Of a DNA stretch of 64,000 nucleotides, positions 8,259-16,809 are shown piece by piece. Within the stretch, counting starts at the first letter, position 1; the number at the start of each line of letters is the position of its first letter. Below the pieces are notes generated by a model. That model was given only the letters and a program-made list of their open reading frames with translations. It was not told where the DNA came from and did no database searches. The stretch is from assembly GCF_030851345.1 (NCBI RefSeq), contig NZ_JALPNU010000003.1, positions 1-64,000 of the forward strand. Direction: 5' to 3'. The DNA is from Marinifilum sp. D714. Its GTDB lineage: Bacteria; Bacteroidota; Bacteroidia; Bacteroidales; Marinifilaceae. Made by a program: the position numbers and the translations under genes.

Positions 8259-8927
8259 ATGAAAGCTATATTTAAATTAACAAGCATAATTTTCCTTGTA
8301 TTGTGTTCTATTAGTTGCTTCTCTCAGAGAATTGATGTGAGAGGTAAAGTGGTAGTATTTGACTCTATACCAGTTGTTAATGCTAATGTAATAATAAAAA
8401 GTACTAAAGAAACCGTTAAAACCAATCATTTGGGAGTCTTTAAGTGTGAATGTAATGAAAAAGATAAATTAATCGTTCTTGCTAAGGGGTTTAATAAGTA
8501 TACAATTAAGGTTAAAAAGAAGAACAATGAGTTGATAGGCAAATTAAAATTGGCTAAAATCCCTAAAGCAGCAGAAATTGCAATCAATAAAGGACATATT
8601 CTGAAGGTTGATTCATTTAAAGAATTGGCAAAAAAATATTCTGATCAAAAGGATTACTCTAAATATACGTCCTTTATGGATATTATTAGAAACGAATTCC
8701 CTTCATTGCAAATTTCAAGTGGAGAAATTATTATACGGGGAAAATCATCATTTTATGGATCAAGTGCAGCAAATATTGAGATTGATGGAGTTATGACAGA
8801 TTATTCTACTTTGTCTAATTTATCGCCAAGCAATATTGCTAAAATTGAAATTGTTAAAGGGAGTGATGCTGCAATATATGGTGTTCGAGGAGGAAATGGA
8901 GTAGTTAAAGTAACTACAAAGAAATAG
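8259..8927 (+). CDS. Barrel-less TonB-plug protein with carboxypeptidase-regulatory-like domain
   Basis: This 222-residue exported protein has a signal peptide (about 1-22, ending CFSQ). A CarboxypepD_reg-like beta domain follows (about 24-100: VRGKVVVFDSIPVVNANVII). The rest is a plug-like segment ending ASSAANIEIDG and IEIVKGSDAAIYGVRGGNGV. These are the first two modules of SusC/RagA-type TonB receptors, but no beta-barrel follows; the stop is natural and a terminator comes 23 bp later. It may be a stand-alone sensory or adaptor protein, or a stable truncation. Confidence 0.7.
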   Translation: MKAIFKLTSIIFLVLCSISCFSQRIDVRGKVVVFDSIPVVNANVIIKSTKETVKTNHLGVFKCECNEKDKLIVLAKGFNKYTIKVKKKNNELIGKLKLAKIPKAAEIAINKGHILKVDSFKELAKKYSDQKDYSKYTSFMDIIRNEFPSLQISSGEIIIRGKSSFYGSSAANIEIDGVMTDYSTLSNLSPSNIAKIEIVKGSDAAIYGVRGGNGVVKVTTKK

Positions 8928-8949
8928 TTATTATAGAAAATAATAAAAA

Positions 8950-8985
8950 AGGGTGTCATGTTTGAATTTGACACCCTCTTTGTTT
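8950..8985. terminator. Bidirectional terminator between plug protein and cysK
   Basis: Perfect 9-bp stem AGGGTGTCA (8950-8958) and TGACACCCT (8969-8977). It is flanked by A-rich DNA on the left and CTTTGTTTTT on the right, so it can serve both converging genes. Confidence 0.75.
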
Positions 8986-9894
8986 TTAAAATAGCTCCTC
9001 TATCGAGAGATACCTTTCTCCTGTATCGTAATTAAAGGTAAGAACTGTTGCATTAGCTTCAACTGAGTTTAGTTGCTTGCTAACAGCAGCAAGTGATGCT
9101 CCGGTTGAAATACCTGCAAGTACACCTTCTTTAACAGCTAGTTCTTTTACTTTAGCAAAAGCCTCTTCTTTACTTACCTGAATTGCACCATCGAGTATTT
9201 CTGTATTTAAGTTTTTAGGTATAAAACCTGCACCAATACCTTGCAATGGGTGAGGTCCTGGCTGGCCTCCGCTAATTACAGGTGATGCCTCTGGCTCTAC
9301 AGCAAATACTTTAAGATTTGGAAATTGCTTCTTTAAAATTTCAGCAACTCCACTAATATGGCCTCCTGTTCCAACACCTGTTATCAGATAATCTATACCT
9401 TCAGGAAAATCTGCTATAATTTCCTCAGCGGTAGTAGTTCTGTGAATTTCAACATTGGCCTCATTGTCAAATTGTGATGGCATCCAGGAATTAGGATTGC
9501 TAGCAATTAACTCTTCGGCCTTTTCAATTGCACCTTTCATTCCCAATTCTCTTGGTGTAAGCACAAATTCGGCTCCATATGCAGCCATAAGACTTCGTCT
9601 TTCAACCGACATTGATTCAGGCATTACCAAAATTAACTTATATCCTTTAACAGCAGCTACCATAGCCAATCCAACTCCAGTATTTCCAGAAGTTGGTTCA
9701 ATAATTATTGATCCTTCCTTTAGAGATCCATCTTTTTCAGCTGTCTCTACCATAGATAATGCAATTCTATCTTTAATACTACCCGCAGGATTCGACCTTT
9801 CAAGTTTCATCCATACATTAGCTCCATTAAATATTTTATTAAGTTTTACTACTGGAGTATTTCCAACTCCTTCTAAAATATTGTTCAGTTTCAT
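8986..9894 (-). CDS. cysK: Cysteine synthase (O-acetylserine sulfhydrylase) CysK
   Basis: A 302-residue fold-type II PLP enzyme that makes L-cysteine from O-acetylserine and sulfide. The PLP lysine is Lys41 in NPAGSIKDR. The substrate loop [16 protein letters not shown] and the phosphate-binding [10 protein letters not shown] are present. Length matches the family. It is the second gene of the cysE-cysK operon, 11 bp after the serine acetyltransferase, behind a poly-cysteine leader ORF. It should act in the cytosol as the last step of sulfur assimilation. Confidence 0.95.
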   Translation of the reverse strand: MKLNNILEGVGNTPVVKLNKIFNGANVWMKLERSNPAGSIKDRIALSMVETAEKDGSLKEGSIIIEPTSGNTGVGLAMVAAVKGYKLILVMPESMSVERRSLMAAYGAEFVLTPRELGMKGAIEKAEELIASNPNSWMPSQFDNEANVEIHRTTTAEEIIADFPEGIDYLITGVGTGGHISGVAEILKKQFPNLKVFAVEPEASPVISGGQPGPHPLQGIGAGFIPKNLNTEILDGAIQVSKEEAFAKVKELAVKEGVLAGISTGASLAAVSKQLNSVEANATVLTFNYDTGERYLSIEELF

Positions 9895-9905
9895 TTGGTT
9901 GATAT

Positions 9906-10745
9906 TTAAATTTGAAAATTGATAATTTTACTTTCATCAAGGTTTGTTCTAACCTTAGTTTCATGCTTGTGATAAACGATACTGTTTGATTCTACACTAG
10001 AAGTTAACCAAACATTACCTCCAATAATGCTGTTCCGTCCAATTACAGTATCACCACCTAATATCGTAGCACTTGAATAAATAATTACATTATCCTCCAC
10101 GGTAGGGTGTCTTTTCTTCTTGGCTAAGCTTTTTTTAACTTGTAATGCTCCTAAAGTCACCCCTTGATATATTTTTACATTGTTCCTTATTATTGCAGTT
10201 TCACCGATTACAACACCAGTTCCATGGTCTATAAAAAAAGATTCCCCGATTGTTGCCCCAGGATGAATGTCAATACCTGTTTTTGTATGAGCATACTCAC
10301 TCATGAGTCTAGGAACAGTAGGAACTCCAAGTCGATGCAAGACATTACTTAGACGATATACCATTATTGCAAAAAAACCAGGATAAGCTATTATTACTTC
10401 ACCAATAGTTTCCGCAGCAGGGTCAAATTTTTGTATTGCCTCAGCATCTTTTAAAAGTGCGCGATAAACCGATGGTATTTCTATCATAAAATCGTGTGTG
10501 ATTTCTTCAACTGATTTCTTCAACTGAAAGTTTACAGGTAATAACAAGAGCTTTAAAGTTGATTCCATTTGATAAAGCAAAGACTCTTCTGCACAACAAC
10601 TCTTACTTCTCCTGGCACTAATAGGAAATAGGGTGTTCATGGCTTCTTCAACAAATCGATGTGCAAGATCTCTTGCAGGCATGTCAATTTCATTGTTGTT
10701 TCTGGAAGCTTGTAATTCATCCATTACTTTACTTAAATAACTCAT
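9906..10745 (-). CDS. cysE: Serine O-acetyltransferase (EpsC/CysE type)
   Basis: This 279-residue enzyme makes O-acetylserine from serine and acetyl-CoA, the substrate for the adjacent CysK. An alpha-helical N-terminal half is followed by a left-handed parallel beta-helix of hexapeptide repeats (from about [14 protein letters not shown] to [10 protein letters not shown]). The catalytic His is in [12 protein letters not shown]. The form is the long SAT version common in Bacteroidota. It is first in the operon, 93 bp downstream of the leader ORF, and thus likely controlled by it. Confidence 0.93.
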   Translation of the reverse strand: MSYLSKVMDELQASRNNNEIDMPARDLAHRFVEEAMNTLFPISARRSKSCCAEESLLYQMESTLKLLLLPVNFQLKKSVEEITHDFMIEIPSVYRALLKDAEAIQKFDPAAETIGEVIIAYPGFFAIMVYRLSNVLHRLGVPTVPRLMSEYAHTKTGIDIHPGATIGESFFIDHGTGVVIGETAIIRNNVKIYQGVTLGALQVKKSLAKKKRHPTVEDNVIIYSSATILGGDTVIGRNSIIGGNVWLTSSVESNSIVYHKHETKVRTNLDESKIINFQI

Positions 10746-10783
10746 TGCTTTTATGATTTTTAATGTATTGATACGTAATTATT

Positions 10784-10807
10784 TAGGTAAACTTATAAGT
10801 AAACCTA
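10784..10807. promoter_or_regulatory. Imperfect 24-bp dyad between leader ORF and cysE
   Basis: A dyad with outer arms TAGGT/ACCTA and a perfect inner palindrome ACTTATAAGT, interrupted by two AA/AA mismatches. It lies 39 bp upstream of cysE. It may be a protein-binding site or a weak hairpin. No T-run follows, so it is not an intrinsic terminator. Confidence 0.35.
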
Positions 10808-10815
10808 TGAGGGGA

Positions 10816-10878
10816 TTGTTAGTAAGATTGATTATCTACTAACAACAGCAACAGCAACAACAGACTTGATTGTTGTTG
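10816..10878 (-). promoter_or_regulatory. Two hairpins flanking the poly-Cys codons (putative attenuator)
   Basis: Hairpin A has arms CAACAACA (10878-10871) and TGTTGTTG (10862-10855), 8 bp with an 8-nt loop; its 3' arm is made of the first Cys codons. Hairpin B has arms TTGTTAGTA (10845-10837) and TACTAACAA (10824-10816), 9 bp with a 12-nt loop; its 5' arm holds the last Cys codons and the stop codon. A ribosome paused on Cys codons would open A and, depending on position, B. There is no U-tract, so control would be translational or Rho-dependent rather than by an intrinsic terminator. Confidence 0.6.
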
Positions 10879-10994
10879 TATCCAAACCTTTGGGAATAAT
10901 TTGAAAAGGATTGTTGAATTGAATGCACACCCAATGCAATCGAAGAAGTTCGATCTGATTGTTTGGTTCTGATATGCTTTAAATTCCTTTTCAT
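10839..10994 (-). CDS. Poly-cysteine leader peptide of the cysE-cysK operon (51 aa)
   Basis: An ORF of 52 codons starts at ATG 10994 (MKRNLKHIRT) and ends QV followed by seven consecutive Cys codons (TGT TGT TGC TGT TGC TGT TGT) and TAG at 10841-10839. It lies directly upstream of cysE on the same strand. A -7 box (TAAGTTTG) 17 bp before the ATG predicts a very short 5' UTR. A C-terminal Cys run just ahead of the cysteine biosynthesis genes is what a cysteine-sensing leader peptide would look like. Polycysteine leader ORFs acting this way are known in mycobacteria. Function here is inferred. The ORF is too short for ordinary gene callers. Confidence 0.75.
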   Translation of the reverse strand: MKRNLKHIRTKQSDRTSSIALGVHSIQQSFSNYSQRFGYNNNQVCCCCCCC

Positions 10995-11011
10995 TTTGAA
11001 GTTTCTAGAAG

Positions 11012-11019
11012 CAAACTTA
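11012..11019 (-). promoter_or_regulatory. -7 box of the cys leader/operon
   Basis: TAAGTTTG on the minus strand fits TAnnTTTG. A TTG lies 16 nt upstream (11038-11036), a little closer than usual. Transcription would begin near 11005, about 11 nt before the leader ATG. Confidence 0.55.
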
Positions 11020-11155
11020 AAAAAAATAAATTAAACAAGACTCTTAAGTCTGAATATTTCTGTAAAAAAAATGTTATTTATTTTAGCCATGTAAAAAAAT
11101 AACTTTAACGAGCTTTTTTATTACTTTTAGTATTAGTAACATAAACTAACTGAAA

Positions 11156-11365
11156 ATGAATACATCAAAATATATTTGCCCAAAATGTGGGAGCAATAGC
11201 TTTGAAACGGATGAGTTTAGGGCTACAGGAGGAAGGTTTGCTAAAATTTTCGATGTTCAAAATAAAAAATTTACTACAATTACATGTTCCAGATGTTCTT
11301 ATACGGAATTGTATAAAGGAACAACTAGTCAATTAGGAAATATCTTTGATTTCTTAACCAATTAA
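11156..11365 (+). CDS. Small zinc-ribbon protein (YpzJ/COG3478-like)
   Basis: A 69-residue protein with two CxxC pairs: YICPKCGSNSFE near residue 9 and ITCSRCSYTELY near residue 48. These probably bind one zinc. The central TGGRFAKIFDVQNKKF matches the predicted nucleic-acid-binding zinc-ribbon family of this size. No enzymatic role is evident. It starts 10 bp before the phosphatase gene and likely shares its transcript. Confidence 0.75.
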   Translation: MNTSKYICPKCGSNSFETDEFRATGGRFAKIFDVQNKKFTTITCSRCSYTELYKGTTSQLGNIFDFLTN

Positions 11366-11375
11366 AATCATTTTA

Positions 11376-11849
11376 ATGAAGAAAAAATTACTTTTTGTGT
11401 GTTTGGGAAATATATGCCGATCGCCAAGTGCCGAGGCTGTTATGAATGGATTTTTAAAAGTAAATATGCTGGATGATGAATTCGAATGTGATTCTGCAGG
11501 AACAGGTGGATGGCATGTTGGCGAAAGGGCTGATAGTCGAATGAGAACTCACGCTGCTCGAAGAGATTATGACTTGACAAGCATTGCAAGACAGTTTAAT
11601 CCGAAAAATGATTTTGATGAATTTGATCTCATTTTAGGTATGGATTCACAAAATGTATCTGACCTGAAAGGAATGGCAAGAAATCCTGAAGATTTGAGTA
11701 AAATCAAATCAATGACTGATTATTGTAGCCGATACAAGCACTACAATTCTGTTCCTGATCCATACTACGGTGGGGCTGATGGTTTTGAATTAGTTTTAGA
11801 TATTTTAGAAGATGCATGTGATGGATTGCTAAAACAAATCGATAAATGA
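11376..11849 (+). CDS. Low-molecular-weight protein tyrosine phosphatase
   Basis: A 157-residue LMW-PTP. The phosphate loop is C9-LGNIC-R15-S near the N-terminus, and the general-acid Asp is in VPDPYYGG near residue 129. This is the usual full length. It dephosphorylates phosphotyrosine or related substrates in the cytosol. Its stop overlaps the start of the fructosamine kinase-like gene by 4 bp (ATGA), an arrangement often seen when the two families are paired. Confidence 0.92.
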   Translation: MKKKLLFVCLGNICRSPSAEAVMNGFLKVNMLDDEFECDSAGTGGWHVGERADSRMRTHAARRDYDLTSIARQFNPKNDFDEFDLILGMDSQNVSDLKGMARNPEDLSKIKSMTDYCSRYKHYNSVPDPYYGGADGFELVLDILEDACDGLLKQIDK

Positions 11850-12715
11850 TAAAATCTCAAATTATTGAGAAAATAGAAAGCTGGGCAGGATGTAAAATAC
11901 AGAAAGAAAAATCTGTATCTGGAGGTTCTATTGCTCAAACCAATTTGATTAAACTGGAGGATAACAGAACCTGTTTACTAAAAACGGGTTCTGAGTATTC
12001 TGATAGCTTCTTTAAGGAAGCTAATGGCCTTAAAGAGATTCAAAAAGCTACTTGCATCAGAACACCAGAGGTTTATTTTGTTGAAGAAGAATTTTTATTA
12101 ATGGAGTTCATTGAACAAGGCCATAAAGATCAAAACTTCTTTATAAAATTTGGAAAGCAATTGGCAGATTTACATAGCCGTACCACTTTCAAATTTGGTT
12201 TTAAAGAAGACAATTACATAGGTTCGACACCACAGTTAAATATCCCAAAGGGCACAGAATCTGAAAGTTGGATTGATTTTTACTATAACAAAAGATTGTT
12301 GTATCAATATAAATTAGCAGAAAAAAATCAACTGGTTGGAAACGAATTAAAAAACGGATTTCTGGTTCTTGAAAATAGGATAGAGGAAATACTGGAAGGT
12401 AGCGAAGAAAAACCTTCACTTTTGCATGGTGATTTATGGGGTGGAAATTATCTGTGTGATTTGGATTCTAATCCAGTCTTAATTGATCCAGCAGTGTACT
12501 ATGGCCATCGCGAAGCTGATTTGGCCATGACGAAGTTATTTGGTGGCTTTACCGATGAATTTTATCAATCCTATAGCAAACACAAGCCTTTACCACAGGG
12601 GTACGATTACAGAGAAAACATTTACCTACTATATCATGTACTTAACCATTTAAATTTATTTGGTTCTTCTTATTATGGCCAGGCTGTGCGTTTGGTGTGG
12701 TCTTACCTGCACTAA
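11846..12715 (+). CDS. Fructosamine kinase family protein
   Basis: A 289-residue aminoglycoside-phosphotransferase-fold kinase of the fructosamine/ketosamine-3-kinase family. The catalytic loop LLHGDLWGGNYL is near residue 193, and the metal-binding DPA comes from LIDPAVYYGHREADLAM. Such enzymes phosphorylate sugar adducts on amines so that glycated proteins are repaired. It is translationally coupled to the phosphatase gene upstream. Confidence 0.9.
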   Translation: MIKSQIIEKIESWAGCKIQKEKSVSGGSIAQTNLIKLEDNRTCLLKTGSEYSDSFFKEANGLKEIQKATCIRTPEVYFVEEEFLLMEFIEQGHKDQNFFIKFGKQLADLHSRTTFKFGFKEDNYIGSTPQLNIPKGTESESWIDFYYNKRLLYQYKLAEKNQLVGNELKNGFLVLENRIEEILEGSEEKPSLLHGDLWGGNYLCDLDSNPVLIDPAVYYGHREADLAMTKLFGGFTDEFYQSYSKHKPLPQGYDYRENIYLLYHVLNHLNLFGSSYYGQAVRLVWSYLH

Positions 12716-12730
12716 ATGCAAATAATTTAA

Positions 12731-13441
12731 CTAAGGAATAAAGAAGTCTTCGGCAATACTTTCAATTTGCTTGTAAGATATTAGTTTGCCCTTTTTATGA
12801 TATTCTTCCACCCTGATAAGACCTACATTAATTGCATACCACTCAATAAGCGTTGTTTTGTTTCTCAATATGCCAGAGAAATATATTTTATCTGAGGAGA
12901 TTTTATAGCATTTAAATTTACCTGCAGGCGTTTCAATTCTTTCAACACCATCAACCTTTCGATTTACCAACAAAACAGTCATAGACATTAAAACTGAGCC
13001 TGTGCCACGAAGGATATCAGCTTTACAGCTAGCTTCGGGAAGAATTTTACCTGGAATTGGTTTAATTGGTAAAACAACTCGATCCGCATCGATCTTAACG
13101 ACCATTTTCTGGTAGGAATCTAATTGAATCGGATCTAAATATCTCTCGGCACCAATATAGAAGTTGGAATCTTTAGAGGTGAAATGAAAGTATTGATAGA
13201 AGGTGTTTTGCTTGACAGTTGTAATCTCTGATTCGATATTATATCTTATTTTTCCTGTTGAATCTTTTGATTTACTAGCCAATTGCCAAACCTCTGTGTA
13301 AGCTTTTCTATTTTTATGATCGTAATTCACATATTTAACTTTAAAATTCCTCTTAGAAGGCATGTATGAGTAATCTCTTTGTCCAAAACAAAAAGTAGAA
13401 ATCATCAAGAATAAAAGAGTAGAATATATACGCTTCATCAA
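12731..13441 (-). CDS. Secreted protein of the DUF3108/TapB-like class
   Basis: A 236-residue protein with a signal peptide (residues 1-20, ending FCFGQ). The mature part is predicted beta-rich, with a central ERIETPAGKFKCYKISS segment typical of DUF3108/TapB-like periplasmic proteins and a late TTLIEWYAINVGLIRVEEY. There are no catalytic motifs, so the function is unknown. It is monocistronic and convergent with the kinase gene, with only 15 bp between stops. Confidence 0.65.
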   Translation of the reverse strand: MMKRIYSTLLFLMISTFCFGQRDYSYMPSKRNFKVKYVNYDHKNRKAYTEVWQLASKSKDSTGKIRYNIESEITTVKQNTFYQYFHFTSKDSNFYIGAERYLDPIQLDSYQKMVVKIDADRVVLPIKPIPGKILPEASCKADILRGTGSVLMSMTVLLVNRKVDGVERIETPAGKFKCYKISSDKIYFSGILRNKTTLIEWYAINVGLIRVEEYHKKGKLISYKQIESIAEDFFIP

Positions 13442-13560
13442 TTCTGTTTTAAAATAATGATTGTATTAAAAATAAATTTACATAAATTTCAACTGAGCAA
13501 AAAACTTTAAAGCCTAATATTTATAAGAAGTTCATAGAATTCTAAATAAGCACTAGTCAG

Positions 13561-13590
13561 TTTAATTATTCTTAAAAACAACTATATTTG
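13561..13590 (+). promoter_or_regulatory. Promoter of the CAP-domain gene
   Basis: TATATTTG (13583-13590) fits the -7 consensus. TTTA (13561-13564) is 18 nt upstream as an imperfect -33. The predicted 5' UTR is about 48 nt. Confidence 0.5.
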
Positions 13591-13644
13591 AATGACCAAC
13601 CTTCTAAAATCAACCTGCATTATTAATTATTAATTTTTTTGAGA

Positions 13645-14151
13645 ATGAGAAAATTATTATGTGTAGGTTTAGCTACTATTTTATTAGGATTAAGTGCATG
13701 TAGTAGTGATGAATCTGAAATCATTGAAGAAGGGATTGTATCACAACCCCTTAAAATTGATTCTAAAGTGTTGTTGAATTTGGTAAATGATGTTAGAGCA
13801 GCAGGTACAACCTGTGGAGATAACTATTATCCACCTGTTGATGCTGTTTCATGGAGTACTAAACTTGAGGAAGCTGCAATAAATCATAGTACCAATATGT
13901 ATGAAAATGACTTTTTTTCACACGAATCGCCACAGGGAAGCACTCTAACAACACGTTTACAAAAAGTAGAGTATAACTACTCCACAGCAGGTGAAAATAT
14001 CGCTTATGGCTATACCAGCGAGCAACAGGTGATTGAGGCTTGGTTAAAAAGTCAGGGCCATTGTGCGAATTTAATGAATGGCAATTTTAAAGAAATGGGT
14101 GTAGGGCGAGTTGGGAAATACTGGACTCAGAATTTTGGAACACAAAGGTAA
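13645..14151 (+). CDS. CAP/SCP-domain lipoprotein
   Basis: About 168 residues. A lipoprotein signal (MRKLLCVGLATILLG, lipobox SACSS) precedes a CAP (PR-1/SCP-like) domain. That domain has the classic NHSTNMYENDFFSHESPQG and GENIAYGYTSEQQVIEAWL blocks and the C-terminal GVGRVGKYWTQNFG. Bacterial CAP proteins are extracytoplasmic; roles are poorly defined. ATG 13645 is chosen over TTG 13639. Confidence 0.88.
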   Translation: MRKLLCVGLATILLGLSACSSDESEIIEEGIVSQPLKIDSKVLLNLVNDVRAAGTTCGDNYYPPVDAVSWSTKLEEAAINHSTNMYENDFFSHESPQGSTLTTRLQKVEYNYSTAGENIAYGYTSEQQVIEAWLKSQGHCANLMNGNFKEMGVGRVGKYWTQNFGTQR

Positions 14152-14183
14152 AAAAAAACCACACCGAGCGTTAATCGGTGTGG
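14152..14183 (-). terminator. Terminator of the rpsF-rpsR-rplI operon
   Basis: Perfect 9-bp stem CCACACCGA (14159-14167) and TCGGTGTGG (14175-14183). On the minus strand it is followed by a run of T, making it a strong terminator for the ribosomal operon. On the plus strand it lies right after the CAP stop codon but has only a weak T-stretch. Confidence 0.8.
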
Positions 14184-14255
14184 CTTATATCTGTTTGTTT
14201 GAAAAGCTTTAAGTCTGTCTGTTAAAAACTTAAATTAATTGTGTTGTGAAGCGAA

Positions 14256-14699
14256 TTATTCTGACACTACTTCAAATTCGATCTCAACCTTAACTTCTTT
14301 GTGAAGTTTGATTGAAGCGGTATATTTACCGATCTCTTTTACAGCGTCTTTAATAGAAATCACTTTTCTGTCAATTTCAAATCCTTTTTCAACTAATGCT
14401 TCAGCGATTTGGATGTTGTTAACAGAACCGAAGATCTTACCAGTAGTACTAGTTTTAGCACCTAAACTTAAAGTAACACCTTCTAGTTTTTTAGCAACTT
14501 CTAGTGCTTCGTTCTTAATTTTTTCCTCTTTATGAGCTCTTTGTCTCATGTTTTCAGCATGCATTTTCTTAGCTGACTCTGTAGCTAAAATAGCAAGACC
14601 GTTAGGAATTAAATAGTTTCTTCCGTAACCATTCTTAACAGTTACGATATCGTTCTTATATCCTAAAGTATGGATATCTTGTTTTAAGATTACTTCCAT
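14256..14699 (-). CDS. rplI: 50S ribosomal protein L9
   Basis: 147 residues with the L9 N-terminal domain (MEVILKQDIHTLGYKNDIVTVK and GYGRNYLIPNGLA), connecting helix and C-terminal rRNA-binding domain (GSVNNIQIAEAL). It is third in the S6-S18-L9 operon, a standard Bacteroidota order. Confidence 0.97.
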   Translation of the reverse strand: MEVILKQDIHTLGYKNDIVTVKNGYGRNYLIPNGLAILATESAKKMHAENMRQRAHKEEKIKNEALEVAKKLEGVTLSLGAKTSTTGKIFGSVNNIQIAEALVEKGFEIDRKVISIKDAVKEIGKYTASIKLHKEVKVEIEFEVVSE

Positions 14700-14722
14700 T
14701 TCGTTTCCTCCTTCTTTAAAGA

Positions 14723-14992
14723 TTATTTCATCATGTCAGTTACGTATGGTAGTAATGCTAAGTGACGAGCACGTTTAACAGCAGTGGCTACCTTTCTTTG
14801 ATATTTTAAAGAAGTACCTGTGATACGACGAGGTAAAATTTTACCTTGCTCGTTTAAGAATTTCTTCAAGAATTCAGGATCTTTGTAATCAATGTACTTG
14901 ATCTTGTTTTTCTTGAAACGACAGTATTTTTTCTTTTTGATCTCAACTGAAGGTGGGGTCAAATATCTGATTTCTGATTGATTCTGTGCCAT
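14723..14992 (-). CDS. rpsR: 30S ribosomal protein S18
   Basis: 89 residues with the S18 core: [17 protein letters not shown], then [12 protein letters not shown] and [13 protein letters not shown]. It sits 3 bp after rpsF and 23 bp before rplI in the same operon. S18 binds S6 in the 30S platform. Confidence 0.97.
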   Translation of the reverse strand: MAQNQSEIRYLTPPSVEIKKKKYCRFKKNKIKYIDYKDPEFLKKFLNEQGKILPRRITGTSLKYQRKVATAVKRARHLALLPYVTDMMK

Positions 14993-14995
14993 AGC

Positions 14996-15346
14996 TTATT
15001 TCTCCTCTTTAGTTTCTTTAAGGTTTCCTTTTCTTTTAATTGAATACTCATAAGCGTATTTATCAAGCTTGAAAGTTAAGAAACGCATGATTCTTTCATC
15101 ACGTCTGTAGTTAACTTCTAATTTCTCGATGAATTCACCTGGAGCTTCAAATTGAAGCAATTGGTAAAAACCAGTGCTTTTTTTCTGAATTGGATAAGCA
15201 AGCTTGCGCAGTCCCCAGTTCTCTTCATTTTCAATCTTACCGCCATTTTCGGTAATAAGAGTCTTGAATTTTTCTACCGCTTCCTTTACCTGAGCCTCAG
15301 ATAAAACGGGAGTTACAATGAAAACGGTTTCATAATGATTCAACAT
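14996..15346 (-). CDS. rpsF: 30S ribosomal protein S6
   Basis: 116 residues, with the S6 pattern [39 protein letters not shown] and [20 protein letters not shown]. It is first in the operon and has a good promoter about 50 bp upstream. No S6:S18 leader-RNA motif was identified in the short 5' UTR. Confidence 0.97.
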   Translation of the reverse strand: MLNHYETVFIVTPVLSEAQVKEAVEKFKTLITENGGKIENEENWGLRKLAYPIQKKSTGFYQLLQFEAPGEFIEKLEVNYRRDERIMRFLTFKLDKYAYEYSIKRKGNLKETKEEK

Positions 15347-15397
15347 AACTTAAATAATTTAATTAATACTTAATAATTAAGTGTTTTTATTGAGCCG

Positions 15398-15428
15398 CAA
15401 AATTAACTATTCTTTTTTGATTTTTCAA
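15398..15428 (-). promoter_or_regulatory. Promoter of rpsF-rpsR-rplI
   Basis: On the minus strand TTG (15428-15426), 20 nt, TAATTTTG (15405-15398), matching the Bacteroidota consensus. Confidence 0.65.
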
Positions 15429-15636
15429 GAATATCAATTCTTTATTCGACTACGATTTGCAAATGTACGGATTACAAGTTTATTAGTAAAGGACTTTAGA
15501 GGATTAATTTAAAGCAATATACGGACAGATCAGCATAAAATACACTGTTTTTAATCAGTCTGTATTCCTAGGCTTCCTTGGCAAGAGATCTATTTTTTTG
15601 TAACTTATTAGTAACAGTATAACTAAACTCAGGCTT

Positions 15637-16761
15637 ATGAAGGACAGGATGATAACATTAGCGACCTATAGTTACTCGAGAGCCCAGTTGCTTCAAACTC
15701 GTCTGGAATCAGAAGGAGTAGAGTGCTATTTAAAAAATTTAAACCTTATTCAATCTGCTATTGGAGGTGGAGTAAAGGTTAGAATAAAAGAAGAAGATCT
15801 CAATCGAGCTTTAAAAATTATCGAAGAGCTTGACTTAAGCTACGCGCAGGAAGATTTAGATGCAGCTTTTCCGCATCAGAATATTGATGTAAATCGCATT
15901 TTGGTTCCTGTTGATTTTTCGGATTTTTCTCCAAAACTATGTGATTCTGCAGTTGGAATAGCTAAAAAGTTTAATGCAGATATTTTACTTTTTCATACCT
16001 ATTTTGCTTCGGCCATTGAAACTGTTCCATTTTCTGATAGCTATACATACAATTCAACCGTTGTAGAAGTATTATCAGAGGTAGAGAAGAATGCAAAGGC
16101 GAAAATTAAGGAATTGTATTACGATATCCGTAATAGGTTAGAAAAGGAGAAAATTGAAGGAATAGAGGTGGATTATGCACTTAGTGGAGGAACTGCTTCT
16201 TCCGAAATTTTAAACATGTGTAACAAGTATCGACCAGATTTAATGATAATGGGTAGTAGAGGCGAAACTGCTGGTACAACGAACCTTTTAGGAAGTGTAG
16301 TTTCCAATGTAATTGAAGAAACAGATGTGCCTATGTTAATTTTATCTGACCAAGGAGATGAAGTTGATTTTGATCAGGTTCGTAACATCATGTATGCAAC
16401 AGATTTTGATAAAGCAGATTTTAGAGCAATTGCCAATCTTAAATATATTACTCAACCATACGACATGAAAATTCACTGTGTTCATTTCGATGATAAGTCC
16501 ACGAATGATCCAATGGAAGAACACCGAATGCAAATTATTCGCAAATACTTAAAGCGTGCTTTAGGAGATACTGAAGTAAGTTGTAGAATTATTCATGAAA
16601 ATGAAAAAATGGAAGGAATTGACAAATATATTCATGATCATGATGTAGGCTTAATTGCAATTTTGGCAAGAAAACACAATTTGTTACAAAGACTATTCTT
16701 TGGACAAATGTCACGAAAACTATTTATAAAAACACATATGCCAATATTGGTGTTCCACTAG
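15637..16761 (+). CDS. Universal stress protein with N-terminal DUF2007 domain
   Basis: 374 residues. Residues 1-70 resemble the DUF2007 putative signal-transducing domain (ATYSYSRAQLLQTRLESEGV). Two UspA-fold domains follow. The first (about 85-235) has the nucleotide-binding pattern LMIMGSRGETAGTTNLLGSV. The second (about 245-374) is diverged, with ILARKHNLLQRLFFGQMSRK. Its role in stress or metabolite sensing is inferred from family. It is monocistronic, ending at a bidirectional terminator. Confidence 0.85.
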   Translation: MKDRMITLATYSYSRAQLLQTRLESEGVECYLKNLNLIQSAIGGGVKVRIKEEDLNRALKIIEELDLSYAQEDLDAAFPHQNIDVNRILVPVDFSDFSPKLCDSAVGIAKKFNADILLFHTYFASAIETVPFSDSYTYNSTVVEVLSEVEKNAKAKIKELYYDIRNRLEKEKIEGIEVDYALSGGTASSEILNMCNKYRPDLMIMGSRGETAGTTNLLGSVVSNVIEETDVPMLILSDQGDEVDFDQVRNIMYATDFDKADFRAIANLKYITQPYDMKIHCVHFDDKSTNDPMEEHRMQIIRKYLKRALGDTEVSCRIIHENEKMEGIDKYIHDHDVGLIAILARKHNLLQRLFFGQMSRKLFIKTHMPILVFH

Positions 16762-16780
16762 ATAGCCAATTAGAACTATA

Positions 16781-16809
16781 AAAAAAAGACGCAAATTGCG
16801 TCTTTTTTT
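16781..16809. terminator. Bidirectional terminator between usp and mtaB
   Basis: Stem GACGC/GCGTC (16788-16802) flanked by an A-run on the left and a T-run on the right, which themselves pair. It serves both converging genes and touches the mtaB stop codon. Confidence 0.8.

Noticed and set aside
9455-9922. 155-codon plus-strand ORF opposite cysK
   Set aside because: It is the antisense of a clear cysK gene, low-complexity and without family pattern.
10784-10807. Dyad before cysE as an intrinsic terminator of the attenuator
   Set aside because: The stem is broken by mismatches and no T-run follows on the minus strand.
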